Source of the DNA: Puffinus mauretanicus
Lineage: Eukaryota; Chordata; Aves; Procellariiformes; Procellariidae
Length of the DNA stretch: 64,000 bases
NCBI GenBank assembly: GCA_023333565.1
Contig: JAJKFH010003627.1
Span: 6,615,501 to 6,679,500, forward strand
Direction of reading: 5' to 3'
Position 1 is the first letter of the stretch. Each line of letters opens with the position of its first letter. Below the pieces are notes generated by a model. It saw nothing but the letters and a program-made list of their open reading frames with translations, searched no databases and was not told the origin of the DNA. The translations under genes were made by a program, and so were the position numbers. This document shows positions 12,595 to 23,800 of the stretch, in pieces.

Positions 12595-12990
12595 AGTGTT
12601 AGGTGGAAGATGCATTTTGTGTCTCGTGTTATATTGCCTGCCAGTCGATTATGGTGCAGCCTGTATAAACACATCATGCGTGCTCTGACAGGGAGTCGGG
12701 GTGAAGCAGGGTGTCAGGGTAAAACAGAGGATAATAAAATCACTTTAGATTTATTTCTCTAAATTGGAAACTTCATGCTTACACCTGACTAAATCATCAG
12801 CCTGAAACTTTAGCTCGACTCCCACAGAAAAAGTATGAAACCTTATCCCATCTTTGTTTAACAAAGGCCAATCAAGCTCGCCTAATGAATTCTGCAGATG
12901 TAGGCGACGGGACGCGTTTGGCCATTTTAATTCTGCGGGGCTTCATCAAACCTGTCTCCGACATACCCATCTTACTCTTTAAGCGACCAA
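12595..12990. promoter_or_regulatory. Candidate conserved enhancer with SOX inverted repeat
   Basis: AT-rich, repeat-free sequence packed with developmental transcription-factor motifs. The clearest is a perfect inverted SOX pair, CTTTGTT-T-AACAAAG, at 12852-12866. It is followed at once by a CCAAT sequence at 12868-12872 and a homeodomain-like CTAATGAATT at about 12881-12890. It has no sensible frame. The right part merges into a CpG-rich segment. Conservation is inferred from appearance and not measured. Confidence 0.4.
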
Positions 12991-13240
12991 AGAGGTTTCG
13001 GCGCTCTCGAAGCCGGTCTGCCCCGCTGCAGCCCACGGGCAGAGTCGATGCGTGAGCGTGTTATCGGGCTTTAGCCACGGCCTTCATAAATTCTGACAAA
13101 TATTAAGGAAAGCATCGCAGGTGGCCGGCGGCAGGGGCTGGAGGATGGCAGCGCTCGCCCCTGCTCCTCCCCAGCCCGGCAGGAGCAGGAGCAGGGCACC
13201 TCCGCCGCCGTCCCACCGCCAGCAAGTCTCCCCGCTCGCA
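12895..13240. other. Small CpG-rich island
   Basis: Many CpG dinucleotides (GGCGACGGGACGCG, CGGCGCTCTCGAAGCCGG, CGCCGCCGTCC and similar) in a window otherwise poor in CpG. Such retained CpG usually marks an unmethylated promoter or enhancer island. No TATA box or start site is evident. It directly abuts the SOX-motif block on its left. Confidence 0.55.
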
Positions 13241-13254
13241 AAGTGCAAAAGGAC

Positions 13255-13276
13255 CTTTTTTTTTTAAAAAAAAAAG
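13255..13276. repeat. 22 bp perfect palindrome (C T10 A10 G)
   Basis: C followed by ten T, ten A and G is exactly self-complementary. It could extrude as a cruciform or simply be a homopolymer expansion. A further T-rich tract lies at about 13425-13450. Confidence 0.9.
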
Positions 13277-13279
13277 AAA

Positions 13280-14200
13280 AAAAGTCCAGCATAAGGAGCT
13301 GGTTAAAAAACAATAAATCAGTGGTGAAATGTGGATAACAACCTTCTCTGTAAAATCAACATGGATTGTGTTCCTGCAGAGAGCCGTCTGACAGGCTGGT
13401 TGAAGCCTGACTGCTTGCAGCCAGATTTTTTTTTTCTTTTTTTTTTTTTAAAAACAGGCTGGAGGAGTATCTTGGATCAGGGGGAGGCAAGGAGGTCTCT
13501 TCCTTTTGTACATGGTTCTGCTGTGTTAGAAAATCAATAAGCAAGGTCCTGACCTCAGCATAACTTCAGACATCACTCACAACTCCTTTGAATCTCTTCC
13601 CCCACAAAAGCCCAATTTCTTTTTAATCGTGCACACCAGAGGGAGTGCTGGCAGGGAGGGGAGGTCTTGCCTCAAGATGTGGGCAAAACCCGTTTGCACC
13701 CATCTTTCCTGACAGGTAGAAATCAAATGAGAAGAGGAACGCGCCCAGGGAGTGGGGTTAGCTGAGGTAGAGCACAGTCCAGCAGGAAATGCCGAAAAAG
13801 AAACCATATGGAGCATGGAGGTGCTATGGATTAATATGAGAATTCCCGCTTTTTTTTTTTTTTGGAGGGGAGGGCATCAAAAATAAAATAAAATGCACAT
13901 TCTTTTTCTCCCTTCTTGTTTCAGCACTGGGCTATTTTCTGTTAAATCCCCTTTTTAAAAAAAAAAAAAAAAAAACAAAAAAACAAAAAACCAAAAACAT
14001 GCTTTGCCACACGTTTTCCTTCCAGCAGACTCCTCAGGCTGGCTAAATTGGGTGATTAAAATATAGGAAGGCCTCCAGATTCCCCTCAGGACTGTTTTTA
14101 ATATCTGTAAAACTGCCACTTTGTCTTGCCAAGGTAAACACCATCGCATGCAGTTCAAAGGTGAGCAAGCCTAAATGTTTCCCTTCGCCTGAAAGGAATC
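13280..14200. other. Intergenic DNA with homopolymer tracts
   Basis: Contains T-rich tracts near 13430-13450 and 13850-13863 and an A-rich tract at about 13957-13990. No gene or dated repeat is recognised. The A tract is not attached to a recognisable retrotransposon. Confidence 0.55.
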
Positions 14201-14204
14201 TGCC

Positions 14205-14280
14205 TTGGGACCCCGCGGGCCGTGCCGGAGGGGGACGCGGCCGAGCCCGGACCACGGCGCGGTGGCCGGAGAGGCATCTG
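14205..14280. other. Short CpG-rich segment
   Basis: A dense cluster of CpG (CCCGCGGGCCG, GGACGCGGCCGAG, ACGGCGCGGTGG) in about 75 bases. It is the second of three CpG clusters between 12.9 and 15.2 kb and may belong to a regulatory or alternative promoter region. Confidence 0.45.
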
Positions 14281-14539
14281 TGTACACAACGCTAACTTCT
14301 CCCACACAAATACTAAAAATTTCTCATTAAAAATTATTGCTGTGTCAACATGTGAGGCCACTCAGCCCCCAATCTGGAAAAGACGTTCTGGTTTTTTCTT
14401 GCCTTTGCTGGGAAAGCGGCAGCGGCGGTGGGGAGGGAGGGAGGAGAGGGATGGGATGTGAGACCGGAGTCATCTGCTGCTGACTTTGGATCTCTTCTTT
14501 CTCCCTTGTCACTCAAGTTGAGATTTCCAACTGTTCCAC

Positions 14540-14960
14540 TTCATCTATTTTAGTTACTTGCTACCCAGATTTTTTCCCCTCTGCTCCTTTGCTCCCTATC
14601 GCGGAGCTTTATATTTCCCTCACATGGCTGGGCTGGCTGCGGTGCTTGGCGTTACTTTAAATGGAAATGCAATTTTAAGCCATCTCCTTTGTCGTAGCGG
14701 CTGCAGTGCTTTCAGAGCAAAAGACTTGCTGTTATCTAGACCCATCTACACAGATGCAGCCGTAAATCTGAACGTGCTCTGCCCATGCGCGATCCCTTCC
14801 ACGGGTGGCCAGGAATTCATAGCAAAACAGCACAGGGACCAAATACTTGACCAGAGCCAGCAACACAAAATTTGCATCAAAGCCCCATCAATTCAGGCTC
14901 TTGATTCTGCCCTACAACCTGCCCTGCACCAAAATAAAAGTTGAAAAATATGCTTTGTTA
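14540..14960. promoter_or_regulatory. Candidate conserved non-coding block
   Basis: Repeat-free sequence with motif-like stretches such as CTTTAAATGGAAATGCAATTTT near 14654 and CTGTTATCTAGACC near 14730. It lies between two CpG clusters and lacks a credible frame. Judged from texture only. Confidence 0.25.
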
Positions 14961-15049
14961 TCAAGCGAGGTGAAGGATGGGAAGTAACCCCAGGGAATGA
15001 AAAAATGGGATGGGGTGGAGGGGGGAGGACAGGGAGCCAGTTGTGTACT

Positions 15050-15222
15050 GTAAAACCGAGCAGCCGCCCCTGCTCGAACCATTCATCTCCGGGGAGGGCT
15101 GGGTGGCGGGCGGGCGGCCAGCGTGCCCCGGCCCTCCGAGAGGCTGTCGATGCCCCGCTCTCCAACGCCATGCCGTGATGCATGCGGGTTTGTGCCGAGA
15201 CGACATGAAATACAGCGACGTG
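15050..15222. other. Small CpG-rich island
   Basis: CpG-dense DNA (GGGTGGCGGGCGGGCGGCC, GTGCCCCGGCCCTCCGAG, GTGCCGAGACGACATG). It immediately precedes the AT-rich candidate enhancer at 15225, which repeats the arrangement seen at 12.6-13.2 kb. Confidence 0.5.
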
Positions 15223-15224
15223 TA

Positions 15225-15720
15225 ATTAACCTGATGTAATGCTATATATCAATAAGTTAAAAAAACCAACAACTTGCTTTGAGGTCAGGCACCCACACAC
15301 GCAACTCAAACAGTGGAGACCTAATCCAAATTTATTGAGTTTGTAACAGCTGGACTTATGCCTCTAATACCTTTTAAGTGCCTCTTTTAACAGTGAACTG
15401 AGTGTGTCTTTCATTAAGGTGGAGTTGAAAGTATGTTAAGTTCATAAGCATGAAAATAGCCATTTAGTTCTCTCAGAGATTAATTCTGCCTTCAGTTTAC
15501 TCTCATCGAACCCCATTAATGTCTGGGATTTGGTCTTTAGTGTCCCATTTGCATAAGCTCTGTTTATTATAGGGCCTCTTGATAATGTGAAAGTATTAAA
15601 ATATTTCTTTCCCAAAATATAGAGGCATTAATCTTGGAATCCTCCTAATGTCCTTAATTTGCCATCAAATCCCACAACAGGAACAAATGCGCTTTCTAAT
15701 CAGCAATCTTTTCTCGCTTA
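15225..15720. promoter_or_regulatory. Strong candidate conserved enhancer block with POU octamer
   Basis: About 500 bases of repeat-free, AT-rich DNA with the look of a deeply conserved vertebrate element. It carries TAATTAACC near 15222-15230, several ATTAA/TTAAT cores (15410-15420, 15480, 15513, 15627) and a perfect octamer ATTTGCAT at 15547-15554, the binding site of POU factors. There is no reading frame of interest. Conservation must be tested by alignment. Confidence 0.45.
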
Positions 15721-18180
15721 CAGGCCCTGATCCAACAAGCTTTTAAGCAAACAATTTACTTTAAGCAATGAGTAGTCATACTGGAACCAATGGAACAGCT
15801 CGTGTGCTGTGATGGATTGGGGCCATAGAAAATTGCCTTGATGAAAATGTCAATGCTCCCAAGAGCTGGTGAAAATATATTTTTATTATAAACACACAGA
15901 GGAACTGTTTTGATCTGAACATTATGGGGAACAAGCTTTGAACCAATGCTTTTTCACGGTCAGACCTAAACAGAAACTGAACACCGCCAGGTTGGGTGAC
16001 AGTTTAAAAAGGCAGCCCAGAGCCAGATTGATGTTTGTATATAATGAAATTTGGTATTGATGTGATATGGACACTGTCCAGCCTCTACAACTTGTTAGGG
16101 TAATGTACAGAAAATGGGGAGAAGATAAAAATCAAAGGAGCACAAGGAAAATAAGTCTCAACACTGAGAGAAAACATTGTTTTGAGGAGCTATTTTGCTG
16201 CAAATGTTTTGAAGATAAGCTACGGCCAGATGTAAAATACAGAAGTGACAATGATGTCCAAGCACCATGCACAGGCATCTATCATGCTTGAGTTTAAGTC
16301 AGCAAATCAAAGCTGGGCCATTCACCAGACGCGAGTTAATAACTGGAGATGGGTTCACAGAGCCCTCACAAAACCGTCGCTTTGTCCCCATACCAATACA
16401 TGCCCATGGGCACCAGGCAGCATGTGGCCAGCGGGGTTTTGGGCAGCATCTCCATCTCCCCTGCCCGCAGGTGATTTCAGGTAGCACCGCTCTGTAGCAA
16501 GGTACAAAACGTTACAAGAACGGACATTACATGACAGCACGTGGGACTGCCAGATAAGAAGTGACACAGACAGCAACTAAACCCCAGAGACCGGCACAGA
16601 GTTAATCCCAGATTCCTGCTGCAGCGGATTGGGAATCACCCCTGTTTTCATCAATAGCGTATGTCCATCTGTTTGCTGGATTGCCATTGTGTTGCCTGCT
16701 CTATGATCACCAGGACTTCCTCCCACCAGGAGCTAACTGCACACAGGTCAGAGGGTTGATGACAGCCCCAGCTGGCCCCATTCACCAATACCTAATGAAG
16801 GTGTCCTTCACCCTGGAGGTTCACCTTGCACGACACCCAGCTTGGCACAAGGGGGAGAGGGCCAGGAGTCAAGCCAGAATGAGGAACCTCACGGCAAATG
16901 AAAATGCAGGTTCTAAAAGCACAAGGGAGACAGGGAAAGGCATTTCTGGGAAGGAGCAGGAGCCCCGGCTCAGAGGCAGCAAGGATCTGCATAAACCCAC
17001 TGTAAATGGTTTAAACTAGCCTGGGTTTGCTGCTTTTTTGGAGCACATCACCTGCAAACTCTGAAAGGTACCTTTGCACTGACACAGCTTCTGATGTTTT
17101 CCATGCAAAGACAGAACAAACCAAACAGGATTCTGGGCAACAAAGCTATCTACCATTTCTCACACCACTGCAAAAAGGGGTCACTGCTGAAGAGATCAGG
17201 CAACAGGTTTTAAAGGGACATTAACAGCATAAGCCTTTACCAGGGCACTGTGGAGACCAGGAAGCCTCCATAGTTGGGTTTAAAAAAAAAAAAAGAGAAC
17301 AAGACAAATTCAACACCAGACCTATCACTGACTCAAACAGAAAAGAGCCTCCACCCCACCATGTTGCTAAACTTCCAGCACAGAGGATGTGTCAAGGATA
17401 GAATCCCTCTGCTCTCATCTCATTTTTCCCAATTATCAGCAAGCAGACCCAGCCACAGCATGGCACTGGGTTAGACACTGTGGACCGACCCAGCGCGGTG
17501 CATGACAGGTTTGGCCCCAGGAGGAGCGCTCGCACCAACAGCAGTCCCTGATAAAGAGGTTTCCAGCATGCAGCCTTTGAGCAGGTCACAGGGATGGGAG
17601 GCATCCCAGCAAGCCCACGGCCTGGTGAACCAGCCGCCCACTCCTGGAGGAGAAACCACAGCCTGGAAGCAGGAACAGGAGCGGTACCAGCACCACAGCA
17701 GGGAAATAGGGAAGGGGAATTGAGATGGTAAAGGAAGAGGAGAGGTAGAGGAGGGAGCTATGTCCCATCAGTGCCTCCACACTGGATGCCTTTGGATGTG
17801 GAAAGTTGCTGGACTGGGGGGAACCAGGCGAAGAGCCAGAGAGGAGCAGGCTCTTCAACAACTTCGTCTGCAACAAAGCCACATCCTGACTGCAAATCTT
17901 GCAAATCAATTATGCCCACAGGTTGTTGGGTTGCAAAGGCGGGGGAGAGGGAGTTTGTTTGCTTTGCTTTTCTTAGTAAACCACAAGACCATTTCCTAGC
18001 ACGTTATCCCAAGAATGACAGGCAGGGCCAGGGCTGCCGGGTGCCTGGGAAGAGGCTGCCAAGTCCCAAGGATCACCATTGCTAATTGGCTCCTCTGAAA
18101 CGAGTGTGACAGAGAGCCACATTTTCTCACCCGCGGGTTTCGGGGTTATATTTAACTGGCCGAGGCAGAATTAAATGTCA
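15720..18180. other. Intergenic DNA, no gene recognised
   Basis: The first few hundred bases (to about 16060) continue the AT-rich texture of the preceding block. Beyond that there are short overlapping frames without recognisable products and an A-rich run at 17281-17296. No repeat family was identified. Confidence 0.55.
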
Positions 18181-18184
18181 GCCT

Positions 18185-18262
18185 GGCTGGAAGGGGAAAA
18201 AACAAAACAAAAAACAACAAACAAAGTGAGAACTTGTCATTAAGCCGGGGGGGGGGGGGGGA
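18185..18262. repeat. A-rich tract and G15 homopolymer
   Basis: An A-rich AAAACAAAACAAA-type tract is followed by an uninterrupted run of 15 G at 18247-18261. Such G runs are polymorphic and prone to sequencing length errors. Confidence 0.85.
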
Positions 18263-18264
18263 GT

Positions 18265-19720
18265 CAGTGCTAAGTGCGTGGCGGATGATGCCCACACACA
18301 GGGCTGGCAGGCATGGGCAGCCCTGACAGCAAGGAGGAACTGAGGGATTCATCCCTTTAAAAACACAGTTTAGATTCAGGTCATTTATTTTGATTTGTAA
18401 GCAACACAGGGGGACTGGGGAGAGGGGAGACAGATGGTGGGGACCTTTATCCCTTCTGATTTCTCTGCTGAATATTCCCACGCCCTCAGTTTGATTGCAG
18501 CCACAGACTTCCACATCCAGCAACACCAAGGGCAGAAACTTCCAGCAAAAAGGGAGGATGGGGTGGCAAAAAGACAGGGACAGAAAACTCCTCAAACACA
18601 TCTGGAGCCACCGGAGGAAGTCCCATTCAGCTGGAGCACAGGTCTCTTTGGGGGTGATGAAAGAGGGTGGAGGAGGAAGGGGAAGGAGCAATGCCTCCCC
18701 CGCACGCAGCACCCGCTCCAAAACAGCTGGCAGGGCTTCAGACAGCAACACACACACAGCCCCTGGGGTGGGAAGGGCTGCTCCAGGCCTCCATCCTCCT
18801 GCTCCTTAAACCATGGGTTCAGGCTCCCTTGGGGCATGGTACCAGCCAGCGCAAAACCAACACCCCAACACAGCCTGCTGCCTGTCTTCATCCCCCTCCT
18901 GCCTGCTTCCTACCTGCGTTCGGGCATGCAGAGGTGGAACAGCCCTTGCCACAACTCTCAACAGCACCCAGCCCCTTCCCCTTTGGGGGAGGGCAGTGCT
19001 GCCATCTCACAAGCTTCAAAGCCAGTATCGGGCTGTTGGAAAACTCAGCAGCCCCACTCAGATACAGCAAAGGGGATGTTTGCCCTCTGCCAAACAGGAC
19101 GATGCAGGACATGTGCAAGGAGACAAGGCACATCCAGCCTGCTTTGGTTGCTCCTCACTTGCTTTGGTTCAGGGATGAGAAGAGGACTATATTACCATGT
19201 CCACTCTATAAGCCACATAAGGCTTCTCAGGTCAGGTTTATGAAGACAAGACCAGGACTACAGTGAGGGAGAGGCACAGACCCTCCCAGATCATACTGTG
19301 CCACACCAACTTGCTCCCACTCCAAAGGCAGCACAGCTGCGTGCCCTATCCAGGGTCATGGACTGGGAAAGGAAGAGCAGGATCACAGGGAGTAATGAGA
19401 GGAGACCTTAAACCACAGGAGATTCACAGCTTCACCTTCATTAGCTAAGAAAATTAAACTAGGAGTACAAGTATTGTCCTAATTTTGCATTACAAGAAGT
19501 TTTCATTTCTTCCCTCTCCTCCACCAGAAACTATTGTTTATCCAGGTAGTCTCTTCCTCCTCCTGCCCCTCAAAAAAGAGAAAATGTCATATTTTACAGA
19601 AGTAGAGCTCCTCCAGGAAACCAAAAGCATCTTTTCCAAATGCAAGGTTTTGGTTTCCAGTTTGAAGTGAAGTATTCCAGACCAAACTGAGTTTAAAATC
19701 ATGCTTTTCCAAGTCAAAAT
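18265..19720. other. Intergenic DNA; stop-poor + strand without a recognisable gene
   Basis: Between about 18.43 and 19.27 kb all three + strand frames stay open over long overlapping spans (the longest, 269 codons, is at 18434-19243). Several frames being open together points to base composition (few TA and TG steps) and not to coding selection. The products are Q/P/S/G/H-rich with no recognisable domain. Confidence 0.55.
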
Positions 19721-20640
19721 GGACATTGCAAATGGAATAATTTGTTTTGAAGCAGTTTAACCTTAAGAGGAGAATGACAGAGTTAAACCTTTTGGCACTA
19801 TTGAATCAGAACTTCTTATTCAGTGGAAACAGGTTATTTTGACTTTTTCATCTTAACTAAGGACCAAAAATTTCAAAAACCCAACAAAATGTTGACATAT
19901 CCAAATTTCCTTCAGGCTGGCAGGTCTATTTTCTAACCACCCCTTCTTAAATGAAGATGGAAATATTAAGCCTCAGCTCATATGTCTACAGGCTTATTTT
20001 CTTTAGCTCCCATCTTTAAAATCTGGAGACCATAAATAGCCTGGGTTTTTTCCTGCAGACTGCAACACAGCCTTTTAAACCAAACATTTGTAATCGTCAC
20101 AGCTGTAATAAGTACAACGTTTCTTCAAAGGGATTACATTGGACTGTGGTTTTCAGTATTGCTTCGTTGTCTGTTGTGAAATCTCCTCACCATAAATTAA
20201 TTTGATTCTATTATCTTTCCGATACGATCTGCTTTCTGACAGATCATTTTTATCTTGGTTCATTCCTGTTTCTTATTGACAGCTCAGAGCACTGTTGAAG
20301 AGATGTGAGTTATTAATGTTGACAGGGTTTGTAACGGAATATCTTTTATCCAGCAACGTATCCTTTGTAATGTTTTTATTCCCCCTTCTCTGGCTACTTT
20401 AAAAGGCTAAACAGAAAAATCAAACAAGCCATACAGCTTGACTTTCCTGGAACCCTTTTCAGTTCTTTTTGGAACATCTTTCTACATCCACTGAGGATGT
20501 TATGGTATAAGGTGTTATTCATGTTGGACAAAACTACTAAAACAATAACATACTGAAGGTTAAGTACAGTGCAATCCTGTTGGAAATCCAAGTACTGGAT
20601 CAAACGACTTAAAAGTTCATATTTTTACAAAATGATGTAA
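19720..20640. promoter_or_regulatory. Candidate conserved non-coding region
   Basis: A long AT-rich, repeat-free stretch whose best part is about 20030-20390. It includes CATAAATTAATTTGATTC, TTTGTAATCGTCACAGC and GTTATTAATGTTGACAGG, all resembling clustered homeodomain and other factor sites. No frame is convincing. The assignment is by texture only. Confidence 0.35.
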
Positions 20641-20739
20641 GCCTATAATGCCAACCAACAAGAGAAACAGGGAGGAAAATTAGCAAGGCGGCTTATGTAC
20701 TACCCAAGCTTGAGATAACACCTCCCCATGCACCACCAA

Positions 20740-20805
20740 ATAGGAGAGAAAGAGAGGCATAAAGAGATTCAATCCATTAAGTCAGAGGTACATGGCTGGA
20801 TCTCT
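20740..20805 (+). repeat. Possible MIR-like SINE remnant
   Basis: AGAGGCATAAAGAGATTCAA followed by TTAAGTCAGAGGTACATGGCTGG loosely follows the MIR order (GAGGCACAGAGAGGTTAAGT, GGTCACACAGC). Divergence is high. Confidence 0.35.
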
Positions 20806-23800
20806 GGAAATTAGGCACCTATCTACCTTCTGTAGGCCTGATCCCTGGGTCAAAGCAGGGAGCTGAACCTGAATCTTCTCCATCCTGCTCTACCACTACC
20901 CTCAGAACACCCTACCATTCCACACATGATTCATTTTGCCTTAAATGCCTACTAAAGATTTTCTTGAAAACATTAAACCTGTGCAAGGAACACAAGAGAA
21001 GAATTAAACTGTCACACCTCTCCCTTTGCACCTTCTCTGCTGGAGCAAATAAATTCCAGGCACCAAAACTCCAGCAGCAGCCATTGTAGTTATACCAGGG
21101 ACAGCGGATAAAACACCTCTAAATCGGTGTAATTCTCTATTCAGGTTCCCCTGCAAAAGCATTTTACAGCCACCCTGGGTTCACACTGCACAAGATACCG
21201 GGATTTACGATTGGGATTTAAGCAAATCTGTAACTCCTAATGAATGGGAAAAGCCTTTGTGTGCAGGGAGCATGACCCCCACCAGCCTCCTCCTGGGTTC
21301 CTATCTCTCTTTTCAAAGTGCATTGTGCTGATGCTGCCAGAGGCAACAGAGGGTCCAGGTGTCCAGGACTGACCCAAATAGTCCCAGAATAGAGCAGGAA
21401 CTATTCCTCCATCCAGAAAAAAAAAGCTTAACAGTCCCAGGTTTCCGCCTGGAGCATGAGATTTTCCCACTGGTCTCTTACAAGCTGTACCATCGGGAAT
21501 GCATCTCTCCTACAGCCTGGAGAGGACCTCGCCTCCTGCCTTGCTCACAGGAATTCTCTAGATCTGGGGCTGCCTTGCTCTGACAAGTCCCTACATTGAC
21601 ATTTACTGACGGAGAGTATTTTCCTTAGATCTGTTGGTTTACTTTGACCAGCTTCCACGTTATCTTACCTCCAAAATTATCAGGCCCTATTTCTTGGTAT
21701 CTTTAGCAGTAGGCTCTTAAAGCTCAGCCGGCTTGCCTTCCAGTAAAGTTAATAGTACCTTTTCCCAATTATCTGGAGCCCTTGAGAGTCCCCTGTTATT
21801 ACTGGAGTGTTTTTCATTAGCTGTGCTGGTTCCAGGCTGCGGGAGGATGGAGCTCAGCACAGGAGTTGAACTGTTCTGGACAGAGCAAACGAGAAACCCT
21901 GTAACACAATTAGAAGTACCCACAGGGTAACATATAACTTTACTGTCAAGCCCTGAAATAACACGGCTAGCTAATGAAATAACAAAATAAACTTTGTTTT
22001 AATTAAAATTAAGAACATTTTATCTCTCTCATTTTAGTCTTAAAACTGGGGCAGTTCAAAAGTCACAATGGAACAAAAAAAAAACATTCGCAAAGCGAGG
22101 GGCAAGGGGCGAGGGCAACATCACCAGGCTTGGAGTGACCTGCACCACAAACTCCTGGCAGGATCTTTGTCTGAAAACAGCCTGCAGTAGATGTATGTGA
22201 AGCAGATTCCTAGTGGGGAGCTAAATCTAAAAAACCCAGGGATGTTTTCCTGGGTTCATCCTACCTCCAGATTCAGACTGAGCAGAGGATATTCCCCCCC
22301 ATCCTCAAGCAAGGGGATGTGAACCGCTCAGGAGCCACCCGGACCCAAGAAATGTGACCCAAACGCAAGCGATCACGGTCTCTTCCTTGAAACGCCCTGG
22401 TCCCTCGTGCCTGGGGACAGCAGCTCTGCTGCCCTTGGGGAGTTTCATTCCACTTTGTCTTCACCCATCAGCGGCAGCTTGCTGCTGGCAGGGCTCCTTG
22501 TTCCTGCGCTCCCAGGGCACCGGCAGTCAGCAACGCAGCCTTCGCTGCTGCCACCCCACGAACCCACGGTGATGAAAGCAAGTCTGGCATCTTGCTGCCT
22601 TCTGCCAGCTGGACCTTTCCAGCTTAGGCTATGCCAAAGACAGGTGGGACTAACCTGACACATCAGGTTGTCCCCATACAGCATCGTGGTGCGCACTGTG
22701 CAGATGTGCGCACCGGTAGCAGGCACAAGCAGGGCACCCAAAACAGGTCTGACAGTACGTGGCTTTGCTGTTCCAGCTGTTATTAAAGCCAAACACCGTT
22801 TACACTATTCTCATTTCTCCTGGCCTCTTTCTCCTACAGCTGATTGTTTCTTAACTGTTCAAAAGCCTCAGAAGGGCCCAGAGTTAACGTTGCAAGAGGG
22901 AGACCGCTGTGTTCCTCACACTTGCCATGGTCATTCAGCACAGGAACGAGCCTGCCTTGAGATGTCCTAGCTGAACAAGATGTGTTATAGAAGCTTTATG
23001 CACTCAAATGGAGAAAAGGTAAAAATAATCAGCTTTCCTTTTTTGTATATATAAACAGACATTCCAGCAAAAGGTATTGGGGCAAAAAATATTCCATGCT
23101 TGACCGGTTTTAATGAACAATGGAGGCATATGGAGAGTTAGACTATGTGATCAGAGTCTGATGAAAAGCAGAAATTACCCAGAGGAACCAAATCCTCTTG
23201 GTTGAAATCCCAGTTCTCTCAGAAGTTCTCCAACAGATTTTCAACAGTTTCGATATAATCTTTTTTAAAACCAGTTTGATATCTAGTCCTGCTGTAAGTG
23301 ACACTTGAGAAATTTTCTGGTCTCTTAATGCTCCATGTATGTGTACACCACCAGTACATCCACTATAGATAAGGATAAATGCTTCCACACAGCACAAGCA
23401 CCAGTGAAATTCCAGAATCAATTTATATATTTTAATGCATCTATCTCTTATTCAAAAATTCTGTGTAACCTCTGGACCACCACATTCATCCACTGCCTCC
23501 AGTATTCCCTAACCATTTCTGCTTGCATAAAGTGAGTAAGGGAAGACAGATCAGAACCGGTCTGGAAGGGTGTTAGAGCGGGGCTGATCTGTTGTTTGGA
23601 TTTCTCCTGCTCGCAGACTGGTCCCCCCCATCTGTGCCTGAGTCCACTGGAAGCACAGGTAAGTAATAAACCATACTACATCCTTATACCCCCTGGCTGC
23701 CAAGTTTGAATGATAGCAGAGGCTGCTCTGTGAGGAGCATTAGATGTTCAGAAGGCAGATGGTTCCTTAGTCCGTTTAGAAAATCAGACCCCTGAAAGTC

